A stretch of 64,000 bases of DNA, taken from contig CM073896.1 in the NCBI GenBank assembly GCA_037176705.1, positions 18,240,708-18,304,707 on the forward strand, given 5' to 3'. A program made the position numbers and the translations under genes. Source of the stretch: Molossus alvarezi (Eukaryota; Chordata; Mammalia; Chiroptera; Molossidae). Of this stretch, positions 54,127-64,000 are shown one piece after another. The number at the start of each line of letters is the position of its first letter. The stretch's first letter is position 1. The notes under the pieces were generated by a model. It was not told the origin of the DNA. It did no database searches and worked only from the letters and a program-made list of their open reading frames with translations.

Positions 54127-56589
54127 CCAAACCAACACACACAAATATCTCTAATGTTGTATCTTGTAGAAAAAAAATTAGAAGTAAACATGCCCGAATG
54201 TTAACATTTGTTCTTTTAGTACGGCTGATTCATAGACGTCTGTTTATTAGCCTCTGTATTTATGTCTCTGCTTGTTTTCTTACTGATTATTGAACAACAA
54301 AGATATCCAAGGGGAGAAAACTCCCAGCTTTTCCCCCAGGACCTGGAAGCAGGGAGCTCCTTAGAGCAGGAGCCGCGCCCCCTGCTGGTATCGCTCCCGG
54401 GCTCCCCTCCCCCACCCCAGGCTCCCTCTTCCATGACATGGGCAGTGACCTTTTCTGCTGAAAAGAGAGAAGACCCTCCTCCCAAGGTCCCACGGTGTTT
54501 TCCCTTTCACTCTTCTTTTTACCATATCTTTCATCTAAAATCATCACCACCACCAAAGGTCAGAACATTCTTCCCCTGTTTTCCCACAGCTGAGATTCCA
54601 GCTAAAGAAATTCTACTTGAACAGCAGTCACTGCCCTGCTCATCAACGGCACACACGCACCGCCCAGCGAAGAGAAGGCACGATTTCAAGCGTGATAGAC
54701 AGTGGGGATTCCCCTGGTGGGAGGCCAGGGAGGGTGGGGTGGGCTGAGGATGTCACTGTAGTCAGCTGTTCCCAGAAAACTCCATCATGAAGATTCATAT
54801 CACTTACTTTTACATTTCTAATCGCTGAGCCCTCCCATTGCACTGGTGTCAGGAAAACCCACACGAAACCCGGCATGACCAGGGCTGCCCTTTTGCAGCT
54901 AGAAGGTATCTTTCTGTGTCTAGAATTCTCTAAGAGGAAACCTCTCAAGTTTGAATGAATCAGGGTGGGAAGTTAATACTTTACAAGGCAGGAACAGTCC
55001 CAAAAGGTGCTCTGGTTATCCAAGTTCCCTGGTCCAGAAAGACGCAGATCCCTCCCTCAATGCAATCGAATCTGCCCCCTAGTCCTCTTGCTGGAGAAAT
55101 TAGCACCCAGATGAGGTAGACAGAACTGGCGGAGGCCGATCCCAGGATGAGGATGTCTAAGACAGGACCACTGCGCAACTCACTGCTACATCTCACCTCC
55201 TAACCGCCCCCCCCCACCCCGCCCTGGGGAGCAAACGGAGACTCCTTGACTTGCCGTCAAACTCATTGTAACTGATCAAGATCCTGCGTCCGGAGGGGTG
55301 AAGAGATGCAAGAGGTGGAGAGATGCGGGAACCACATACACATACATACATATATTCACCTACATACGTGTTTTAATATCCACTCTCCTCTTCTTTTGCA
55401 GTAACAGACCCCTGATGTTTAGCAGGGCTGGTGGCCTTCCTTGTGGTTATCAGCGTGAGCCCCATGTACAGATACACTTGACAGTTAGGATAAAGCGTAG
55501 ACCGAGTACCAAAAAGGCCCCTCAAATATAGCAGTTTAAACCAGATCAAAGTTTATTTCTCTCTCGTGTAAAAAGTAGGGAAATCCATGGTGTGGGCTGA
55601 TACATGTGAAGACGAGTACAGTGTATGACAAAGTACAGGCGCCAAGGTGAGCTCTGTGTCAGAGAGAAGCAGCAGGCACCCGCGGGATGGACTCCGGCGG
55701 ACTTTGCTCTCCACATTCCCACAGCATAGAAAATGCTCCGAACGGAATCAGCCCGCAAATGAGTCAGCGGCACTTGCAGACCCAGCATCCAGGCCCCTGT
55801 GCAAGGCCTGCAGCAGGCATCGCGTGAGGCGGGAGAGCTCCGACTACAAGCCCATTTCTACTCAAAGCAGGGAAATACAGACTCTCTGTCTGCAGAGGGC
55901 AGGGACTGGCTCTTGACAGCCTTAATGACATGCAGGGAGGAGGTGTGCAGGGAGCACAGGAAGTGCCTTTGAGTCCAAATGCACTTGAGGTCTGTGAATT
56001 ACTTACTACAGTAAGGCTGGGTATTAATTTATTACATTAAGTGGAGCTTTTGGTGTTTGAATCGAAAGCACACAGAAGATAGCCTCTATTATAACATAAA
56101 TGTGCATTATATAAAGCAAAAAGGAAGGGTTTTAAAACTACAAATAAATACTACGGAGCTTATAAATTAGGGGAGAGCTCTATTCTTTGCCTGACCGGAG
56201 TCTCCATCACTACACCCAGCTCTTGCTCAAACAGGCTTCCGCCAAACAAATGGGAAATGAAATACTTCCTCCTTCCCCAGTCCTCAAAACTGACTCTTCT
56301 AATTCCATCTGATGCCCTGCTTCAGGTGTCATGGACCTAAGCGGGGGAAGAATAATAGGGTAGGAGGAAAACAGAGAAGGAGGTAGGTGGGACTGCCCAC
56401 AGCACTGCACACGCTCAATACAGAGAAGTACGTCAGAGCAGCCCCTCCCTACCTCGAGCAATATTCCAATGTGTAGGGGTTTCACAGAGGGCTGTGTGCG
56501 TCAGTTGGTCTGCCCTTATTTTAGGAGAGTACACTATACTGCTGGAGTTCTGGTGCTCAGCTATGTTTTTCACTTGGAGGTAGTTTCTC
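54127..56589. other. unique sequence, no gene seen
   Basis: 55545-55790 may be a decayed LTR fragment. A CTCF-like motif is at 54374-54388. A CATA-rich patch is at about 55335-55370. Confidence 0.4.
54374..54388 (-). promoter_or_regulatory. CTCF-like motif (strong match)
   Basis: The minus strand reads CCAGCAGGGGGCGCG, one internal change plus the last base from the CTCF core. It points toward the plus-strand motifs at 52.6 and 32.7 kb. Confidence 0.35.
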
Positions 56590-58021
56590 TCTTTTTTTTT
56601 AAGCTTAAGATATAGTTTGCATGCAATACATTTAAAGTATAATACCCAGTGGTTTTTAGTATAGTCACAGATGTATGCCACCCTCACCACAGTCAATTTT
56701 AGAATATTTTCATCACCTCCGAAAGAAACCTGGTACCCTCTAACTATCACTATTTGCCAGCTCCTACTTCTCTACCTCTAGGCAACCACTAATCCACTTT
56801 CTGTCTCTGTAGATTTCCCTCTTCTGGGCATTTCATATGCATGGAATCACATAATCTTTTGTAACTGGCTTCTTTCACTTAGAGCAATGTGTTCAAGATT
56901 TATCCATGTTGTAGAACGTATTAGTACTTCATTCTTTTTATAATGGACTAATATTCCATTGCAGTGTTACAACACATTTTGTTTATCTGTTTGTCATTGA
57001 TGGACATTTGGGCTGTTTCCCCCTTTTGACAGCTGTGGATAATGTACAAGGTTTGTGTGGATATAAGTTTTTATTCCTCTTGGGTAATATATACCTAATA
57101 ATGGGATTACTGGCTTACATAGTAATTCTATTTTTATTCCTTTGAGACTGTTTTCCACAGTGGCTATACCACTTTAAATTCCTACCAATGGTGTATGAGG
57201 ATTTTAATTTCTCCACACCCTCACCAACACTTGCATTTAACTGACATTTTGATTATAGCTATCCTAATAGGTATGAATTGATACCTGATTTTGTTTTGCA
57301 TTTCCCTGATGATTAATGATATCAAGCATATTTTCATGGGTTATTGGCCCTTGTATATCTCCTTTGAAGAAATATCTATTCAGGTCTTTTGCTTTTTAAA
57401 AAAATTGGATTAGTTGGCTTTTTATCTTTCAGTTATTAGTTTTTTATATAATCTGGATGTAAGTCCCTTATCAGATCTATAATTTTGAAATATTATCTCC
57501 CATCCTGTGGGTTGTCTTTTCACTTTCTTCAGTGTCTTTTGAAGCACAAAAGTTTATCATTTTGATGTTCAATTTATCTATTTTTTTTCTTTGTTACTAG
57601 TGCTTTGGGTGTCATTATCTAAGAATCCTTTGCCAAATCCAAGGTTATACTTCTGTCTCTAACAGTTTTATTATTTTAGCCTTACATTTAGGCTTTTGAT
57701 TGATGTAAGTTTGATTTTTGATGTGGTGTGAGGTAAGGATCTAATCTCAAGCTTTTGTAAATGGCAATCTGATTGTCCTAGGAGCAGTCATTGCAAAGAC
57801 TATTCCTGTTGGATGGTTTTGGCACTCTTGTCAAAAAATCAGCTGACGGTAGACATGTGGTTTTATTTCCAGAATCTCGATTTTATTCCATATATCTGCC
57901 TACTTGTCTCTCCCTGGCCGGTACCACACTGTCTTGGTTAACATTGCTTTGTAGTAAGTTTTGAAATAGGGAAGTGTGAGCCCTCCTGCTTTGTTCTTCT
58001 TTTTTAAGATTTTCTTTCTTT

Positions 58022-58269
58022 TTTTTTTTTTATCCTCACCAGAGGATATTTTTCCATATTTTGTACAGATAGAGTGGGAGGGAGAGAGAGGAAGGAGAGA
58101 GAGAGAGAAACATCGACTTGAAGGGACACATCGAGTGGCTGCCACCCGCACGACCAACCAGAGCCGGGGACAAACTGCAACCGAAGTACGTGCCCTGAGC
58201 GGGAACCGAACCCTGGTCTCTCCGGACCGCAGGCCGACACTCTAACCGCTGAGCCAAACTGGCCAGGGC
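58022..58269 (-). repeat. bat tRNA-derived SINE (type A)
   Basis: ATCCTCACCAGAGGATATTT, CGACCAACCAGAGCCGGGGA, B box GGGAACCGAACCCTGG and head GCCAAACTGGCCAGGGC. Duplication AAGATTTTCTTTCTTT (58006-58021) versus AATATTTTCTTTCTTT (58270-58285). Confidence 0.95.
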
Positions 58270-58289
58270 AATATTTTCTTTCTTTGCCT

Positions 58290-58326
58290 TTGTGTGTGTG
58301 TGTGTGTGAGTGTGTGTGTGTGTGTG
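58290..58326 (+). repeat. (TG)n microsatellite
   Basis: About 18 TG units with one GAG interruption, directly after the SINE. Confidence 0.95.
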
Positions 58327-59514
58327 GCTATTTTGGCACCCTAGAAATTCTATAAGAATTCTAGAGTCAGCTTGTCAATTTCTGCAAAGAAGCCAGCTGG
58401 GTTTCAGGTAAGTATTGCACTTAGTTTGTACACCAGTTTGGGGAGTGTCACCACCTTAATTAACTATGTCAAACCTTTGATCCATAAACATGAAATCTTT
58501 TCTCAATTATTTAGATCATCTTTAATTTTTTTCAATACATTTTGTTGTCTTCAGAGGTTGTGATGTTTTCTGTGGGTTTTTCATTAATGCCCTTTATAAA
58601 TTTGAAGAAGTTCCCTTCTATTTCTAATTTGTTCAATCTTTTTATTGTGGAGTGTTGGATTTTGTCAAATGCTTGCTATACATCTGTGAGATAATCATAT
58701 GACATTTGTTTTTATTATATTGATATAATGTTTTATATTAATTGATTACTGGATATTAAATTAAACTTGCATCCCTGGGGATAAATCCCATTTTGTCAGT
58801 GTCTATAATTGTTTTCACATGTTTCAGGGTTTGGTTTGTTACTATTTTGTTGAGGGTTTTTGTGTCCATACTCATAAAAGGTATTGGTAGGTAATCATGT
58901 TTTCTCGTGTTGCCTTTACTTGTTTGAGGTAATGCCGGTCTCATTAAATGAGTTGAGAAGCATATCCTCCTAGTCTTTGAAAGAGTTTGTAAAGAATTGG
59001 TATTAAGTTTTTTAATGTTTGGCAGAATTCAGTGATGACAATATCTGGGCAAGTGCTTTTTTTGGTAATTTTTTGGTCATTCAATTCCTTCACTTGGCAT
59101 TGGTCTATTCAGATTGTCTATTCAGTTGCATTAGTTTGTGTCTTTTTAGGAATTTGTCCATTTTGTCTAAGTTATTTAATTTGTTGAAATACAATAGTGC
59201 ATAGTATTTATTTAACTGCTTTTTATTTCTGTAAAATCAGTAATAATGTCCCCTCTTTCATTTCTGATTTTAGTAATTTAAATCTCTCATTTTTATTGTG
59301 GTCAATCTAGCTAAAGATTTATCGATTTTGTTGATCTTTTCAAAGAACCAGCTTTGGTTTCAATTATTTTCACTATTATATTCTGTTAATTTGAGCTTTA
59401 ATCTTTATTATTTCCATTCTTCGGCTTGCTTTCTACTCAGTTTGCCCTTCTTTTTTCGGTGTCTTAAGGTAGAAAGCTACATTATTGACTTAAGATCTTT
59501 TTTGTCTTTCTTTT

Positions 59515-59716
59515 TAAAAATATTTTTTGATTGATGTTAGAGAGAGAGAGGAAGGAAGAGGAAGAAAGAGAGAGAGACATGGATCAGCTGCCTCCTGAAC
59601 ACCCCTTACTGGGGATCAACCCTGAAACCTGGGCATATGCCCTGACCGGGAATCAAACCATCAACCTTTTGGTGCGTGGGACGACACTCAACCAACTGAG
59701 CCACACTGGCCGGGGC
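59515..59716 (-). repeat. bat tRNA-derived SINE (type B)
   Basis: Reversed head GAGCCACACTGGCCGGGGC, B box GGGAATCAAACCATCAACC, CTTACTGGGGATCAACCCTG and the 3' end ATATTTTTTGATTGATGTT. T/C-rich duplications flank it. Confidence 0.92.
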
Positions 59717-60379
59717 TTTCTTCTTTCTTAATACAGACATTTGCAGATATAAAATTTCCTCTAAGCACTGCTTTAGCTGCATTCCATAACTTTTGGCATG
59801 TTGTGTCTTCATTTTCATTAATTTTAGACTCTTTTATGATTTAGCTTTTGATTTATTCTTTAATTTATTGGTGATTTAGGTGTGTGTTGTTTAATTTCTA
59901 CATATTTATGAGTTTCCCAACTTCATTTTTGCTATTGATTTCTACTTTTATTAGCTGAAGAACATACCTTGTATTATTTGTCTTTTGAATTTACTGAGGT
60001 GTGTTTTATATCCTAGCATATGGTGTATCATAGAGAATGTTCCATGTGCTCTTGAAAGCATTGTATATTTTGTTGCTGTTGGGTGGAGTGTTCCATAGAT
60101 GCCTGTTAAGTGTAATTGATTTATAGTGTTGTTCAAGTCTTCTATTTCCTTGTTAATCTTCTTTCTAGTTGTTCTATACATTATCGAAAGTGGAGTTTTG
60201 AGGTCTCCAACTATTATTGTTGTATTTATTTATTTTTCTCTTTATTTCTGTAAGTTTTTGCTTCATATATTTTGGTGCCATGTTATTAAGTGAATATACG
60301 TTTATAATTGGTATATCTTCCTGATGGATTTTTATCATTAAAAAATTACCTCTTTGTTTCGAGTAACATTTTTTGAAAT

Positions 60380-60532
60380 AAACCAAAGAACTTATAAGCG
60401 TAACCAATGGACACAGACAATAGTGTGGGAAAAGGCGGGAGGGGGGCAGGAGTGGGGAGGAGGGGATCAATGGGGGAAAAATGAGGAACATCTGTAATAC
60501 ATTCAACAATAAAGATTAAAAAAATAATAATA
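60380..60532 (+). repeat. 3' end of a bat-type L1 (5'-truncated)
   Basis: CCAATGGACACAGACAATAG, the G-rich AAGGCGGGAGGGGGGCAGGA, GGATCAATGGGGGAAAAATG, and ATTCAACAATAAAGATT with an A-rich tail. This is the G-rich 3' UTR and polyadenylation signal of L1 lineages seen in bats. It is inserted sense-to-plus into the reversed ancient L1. Confidence 0.8.
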
Positions 60533-61520
60533 AAGTATATTCCATCTGACATCAATATAGCCACTCCAGTTTTCATGTGGTTATTGTTCGCAAGATTGTT
60601 TTACCTTTTACTTTCAATCTGCTTGTATCTTTCCACCTAAACTATGTCTCCTATGGATAGCATATAGTTGGAGAATATTTTAAATCTAGCTGACATTCTC
60701 TGTCTTTTGATTGAATTGTTTAATCCATTCATATTTAATGTGATCATTGAGATAGTTGATTTATATCTGCCATTTTGCTTTTTGTTTTCTAAATGTCTTA
60801 TCTTTTTTTGTTCTGCGATTTTACCTTTACTGTTCTTTTACATTAAATAAATATTTCTTACTGTAGCATTTTAACTTCTTTATTGATTTTAAAATATATA
60901 TATTTCTAGTTTTTTAGTGGTTGCTCTAAGGTTTACCATATATATCTTATCAAAATTGGCTTCTGGTTTATGCTAGATTAATTTCATTGATATATAGAAA
61001 CATTACTCCTACGTAGCTATATTCCCTCTTCCTCTCTTTTTGTCATGTTACTTTTTATACATATTAGATCTATCAATGCTACAAACCCAACAATAAATGA
61101 ATTGTTATAATTATTACTTTGCAATCTATAGTCATTTTTCTTAGCCCAACAGAGCTTTGCTTCAATTTATCTCCCTTGTGCTATTATTGGAAAATATAGT
61201 ATACATATCCTACTATAAGTTTTCTGTAAGTTGTAGTATTATACCTACAAATACATTATATACATATTATTTTATACTAACATTTTCAAATTAATTAAGA
61301 GAAAAGGGGAAAATGTGTATTTACACTATCTCTTATGATTACATAATCACATTTACCTGTGGTCTTTGTTTTTTTTATTGTGAATTTAAATTATCTTCTG
61401 GGGTTACTTGCTTTCAGCCTGAAGAAGTTCCTTTAGTATTTCTTTTAAGGCAGATCTGCTAGCAAAAAATTCTTTCAGACGTTATCTGGGAAAGTCTCTA
61501 TTTCACCTTCATTTTTTAAA

Positions 61521-61711
61521 AAATGTTTTTATTTATTTATTTTAGAGAGGAGGGGAGAGAGAAAGAGAAGCATTGATGTAAGAGAGAAACATTGATTGGT
61601 TGCCTCCCAAATGTACCCTGACTGGGGGTCACAGTCTGGACATGTGCCCTGACCAGGTATCAAGCCAGTGACCTTTTGGTGTTCAGCCAACTGAGACACA
61701 CTGGCCAGGGC
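61521..61711 (-). repeat. tRNA-derived SINE (type B, diverged)
   Basis: GACACACTGGCCAGGGC head, AGGTATCAAGCCAGTGACCT, and TTTTATTTATTTATTTTAGA at the 3' end. Duplication TCACCTTCATTTTTTAAA (61503-61520) versus TCATCTTCATTTTTTAAA (61712-61729). Confidence 0.92.
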
Positions 61712-62040
61712 TCATCTTCATTTTTTAAAGGTAGTTTTGCTGGATGTAGAATTCTTAGTTGACAGTTTTTCATTGGACATTTTGAATACCATCGCACTGC
61801 TTTCTGGCCTTCTTTTTTTTTTTTTTTTTCAGCTGAGAAGCCAGCTGTCAATCTTATTGAGTTTTCCTTGTAAGTAATAAGTCATTTTTCTCTTGCTGCT
61901 TTCAAGATTTTTTTCCTTGTCTTTAACTTTCAACATTTTTGTTCTGATGTATCTGTTTGTGTCTCTGTTTGCATTTATCCTAATTTGGAGTTGGCTAAGC
62001 TTCCTTGGTATGTAGGTTAATTGTTTTTCAGTAAATTTGG

Positions 62041-62451
62041 GGATGCTATGAACAAATCTATGTCCACAAATTGATAACCTAGATGAAATGGACCAATTCT
62101 TTGAAAGATGTAATCTGCTAAAACTCACACAAGAAGAAACAAACTATCTTAATTGGCTTATACCTATTAAAGAAATTGAGTCAATAATTAATAACATTCT
62201 TAATTTTTTTTTTATCCTCACCAGTGGAATGAATTAATAACATTCTAAAACAGGAACCATCAAGCCCAAGTGGGTTCACTGCTTAATTTTACCAAATATT
62301 TAAAGAATAAATTGTTTGAATTATCTAGAAGTTCTTTCAGAACATGGAAGCAGATGAAATACTTCCTAACTCATTTTTTGAGGCCAACACTATTCTAGTA
62401 CCAAAACCAGACAATGATATTACAAAAAAATAAAAATACAGACCAATCTCT
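62041..62451 (+). repeat. sense L1 ORF2 fragment without 3' end
   Basis: TTGATAACCTAGATGAAATG, CTATTAAAGAAATTGAGTC, CATCAAGCCCAAGTGGGTTC, CCAACACTATTCTAGTACC and TACAGACCAATCTCTC are internal ORF2 sequence. It is flanked by CAGTAAATTTGG (62029-62040) and CAATAAATTTGG (62452-62463). No A-tail is present. Confidence 0.85.
62201..62231 (-). repeat. 31-bp bat SINE tail insertion
   Basis: TTTTTATCCTCACCAGTGG, the reverse of the type-A terminus GGTGAGGATAAAAA, is inserted in the L1 fragment. A perfect 15-base duplication AATTAATAACATTCT flanks it at 62186-62200 and 62232-62246. Confidence 0.9.
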
Positions 62452-63550
62452 CAATAAATTTGGTAAGTTTTTAGCCATTATTTCATCAAATATTCTTTTC
62501 TATTTCTTTCTCTCCCTTCCTTTGGTACTTCTATTATGTGTATGTTGGTATACTTTTTTCTGTTCTTCAGCTTGCATTGACCTATTTTCAAGTTCACTTA
62601 TTCTTTCTTTTGCTGGTTCAAATTTACCGTTGAGCTCTGCTAGTGACTTTTTTATTTCCGTTCTTGTACTTTTCAACTCCAGAATTTACATTTAGTTCTT
62701 TTTTAAAACGTATAACCCTTTATTGCTATTCCTTATTGGATGCAACATAGTTATCATACCTTCCTTTACTTCTTTAATTATAGTTTCCTTTATCTCTGTG
62801 AGCATGTTTATAGTGGCTCTTTTGAAGTCTTTTTCTGATAAATCCAACACTGGTCATTCTCAAAGGCAGTTTCTTTGCCTGCTTCTTTTCAGGTGCATGG
62901 ATCATATTTTTAATGTATGTTTGCATGCCTTGTAATTTTTTTGTTGAAAACTGAGCATTTTAGATAATATATTGTAGCAACTATGGATATTGATCTTCCC
63001 CTCACCACTTTGGATTTGTTATTGTTATTTGCTTGTTTACTTGTTTACTTGTTCAGTGAGTGGCTAGTTTATTTTCCTAAAGTCTATGTCTCCTCCCATA
63101 GTGTTAAGCCTCTGATATTTCTCCTCAAAGAGGCACAACTTTGGGTATAATCATAGTCACGCTTGTGACAATGGTCTTGCTAGAGTTCTCAGCTCCTTCT
63201 TTTCTGACCACACCCAGTTGTTCAGTTTCTCTAATTGGTGGCTGTTTGCTTTTTTATTGTTTTCAACAATGCCCTGGAGCATTAGTTGTTCTACAAATGA
63301 ATCCAATCAAATGTGGCTCCTTTGAAGGAATAGTTTCTGAGGTCATTGTTTGATATTTGCTCTGACTTCAAGAGGACTCCTCCCTAAGGATTTAGTCTGG
63401 GTTTTGGCTTGCACACTAGCAGGCCGTACTGTTTAGTCTATATTTTGAATCTCCTCCCAATTGCCTTTCACACAACCTTCACCATTTTTTAGAGTATCCT
63501 TAAGCTTGACTTTCCAAGCACTGTTACAAAAGAATTCAATCCCTTTGGGA

Positions 63551-64000
63551 AAATATTAAGAAGTATCTTTTTTTTTTGTTCCTTAATGGCCTGCTTTCCT
63601 CCTCTTCCCAACCCCATCATCTAGCAAAATATCTGAGCCAGGGCTTTGAAGCTGAGGGTGGGGACAATGACAAGCTTCTCTCTGTGTGACAATCCCACTC
63701 TTGGAGCTGAGAACTTGGTGAAGGAGTAGGGGCAGCCAGAGCTCCTCTGGGCTTGCATTTTCTTATCATCACCTCCAGGGCTGGGGTAAGAGTGACCAGG
63801 GTAAATCTCTTTAGCATGTCTTGTCCCCCATAGTCCCTACATTCCACAAGTGGGAGCTAAGTGGCAGAAGGGAGCCACATCTCTCAACCACACTTGTGAA
63901 ATTTAGCCTCAGCAATGGATAGCTGTGGACAGGATGAGAAACATGTCATTCTCCTCTTCTGTGGGAGGGGGGACACCTCTGTGTGCTGGGGAATAGAGGG
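63551..64000. other. unique sequence at window end
   Basis: GC rises again. No gene or repeat recognised. Confidence 0.4.

Larger units (their letters stand above)
56590..63550 (-). repeat. ancient near-full-length L1, reversed, heavily interrupted
   Basis: Reversed 3' UTR and ORF2 run from 56590, with AGGCAACCACTAATCCACTT, TGGACTAATATTCCATTGCA and TTTGCCAAATCCAAGG. The reverse-transcriptase region lies near 58756-58944, where the minus strand still reads DKMGFIPRDASLI, like the L1 motif QVGFIPG. The endonuclease side is at 59717-60600 (CAACTATTATTGTTGTATTT), and the ORF1/5' region at 60600-63550 (TGTTGAAAACTGAGCATTTT). Many stops. Interrupted at 58022, 59515, 60380, 61521 and 62041. Confidence 0.88.

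Noticed and set aside
5752..59716. tRNA genes suggested by A- and B-box matches
   Set aside because: Every match is the head of a tRNA-derived SINE with body and A-tail (or target duplications), not a tRNA gene.

Overview
This is mammalian nuclear DNA, most likely from a bat of the Yangochiroptera (vesper-bat-like). The main evidence is more than twenty copies of tRNA-derived SINEs of the bat VES type, with heads reading CCTGGCCGGTTTGGCTCAG or a close variant. Other evidence is the 3' end of a bat-type L1 at about 60.4 kb and a short non-autonomous hAT element with intact ends at 47.6 kb. Species and family cannot be fixed from the sequence alone.

I found no protein-coding gene, rRNA, functional tRNA or snRNA that I could support. 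The window reads as intergenic or deep intronic DNA, built from layers of transposable elements separated by unique sequence. All long open frames either lie in low-complexity tandem repeats or transposons, or lack any recognisable protein family.

Layout. 0-15 kb is GC-rich. It holds three minisatellites (0.87-1.30, 10.4-10.6 and 12.1-13.1 kb), an ancient reversed L1 (2.1-3.2 kb), LTR fragments (0.55, 5.0-5.5, 6.0-6.5 and 8.2-8.9 kb) and a CpG-rich patch at 9.9-10.5 kb. 15-28 kb holds a long hairpin (17.2 kb), an L1 split by a retroposed block ending in an LTR (17.5-20.1 kb), a MaLR-like LTR, a Tigger-type DNA transposon split by a SINE, and a second copy of the 8.2-kb LTR-like unit (26.8-27.5 kb). 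28-34 kb is mostly unique with old MER5, L2 and one SINE. 34.8-36.2 kb is a reversed L1 with three SINEs. 36-56 kb is mostly unique, with MIRs, candidate conserved non-coding blocks, a roughly 96%-identical inverted repeat (44.4-45.4 kb) and the hAT element. 56.6-63.6 kb is one ancient, near-full-length reversed L1, AT-rich and nested with SINEs and L1 pieces.

No genes work together here, and I see no new biological system. The most noteworthy items are structural: the 268-bp inverted repeat, the 82-nt pre-miRNA-like hairpin, a minisatellite that grew inside a MIR, and extreme SINE insertions (tRNA head only, and a 31-bp tail only) that still have clear target-site duplications. Coordinates of old repeats are read by eye and may be off by tens of bases. 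Percent identities are hand estimates.
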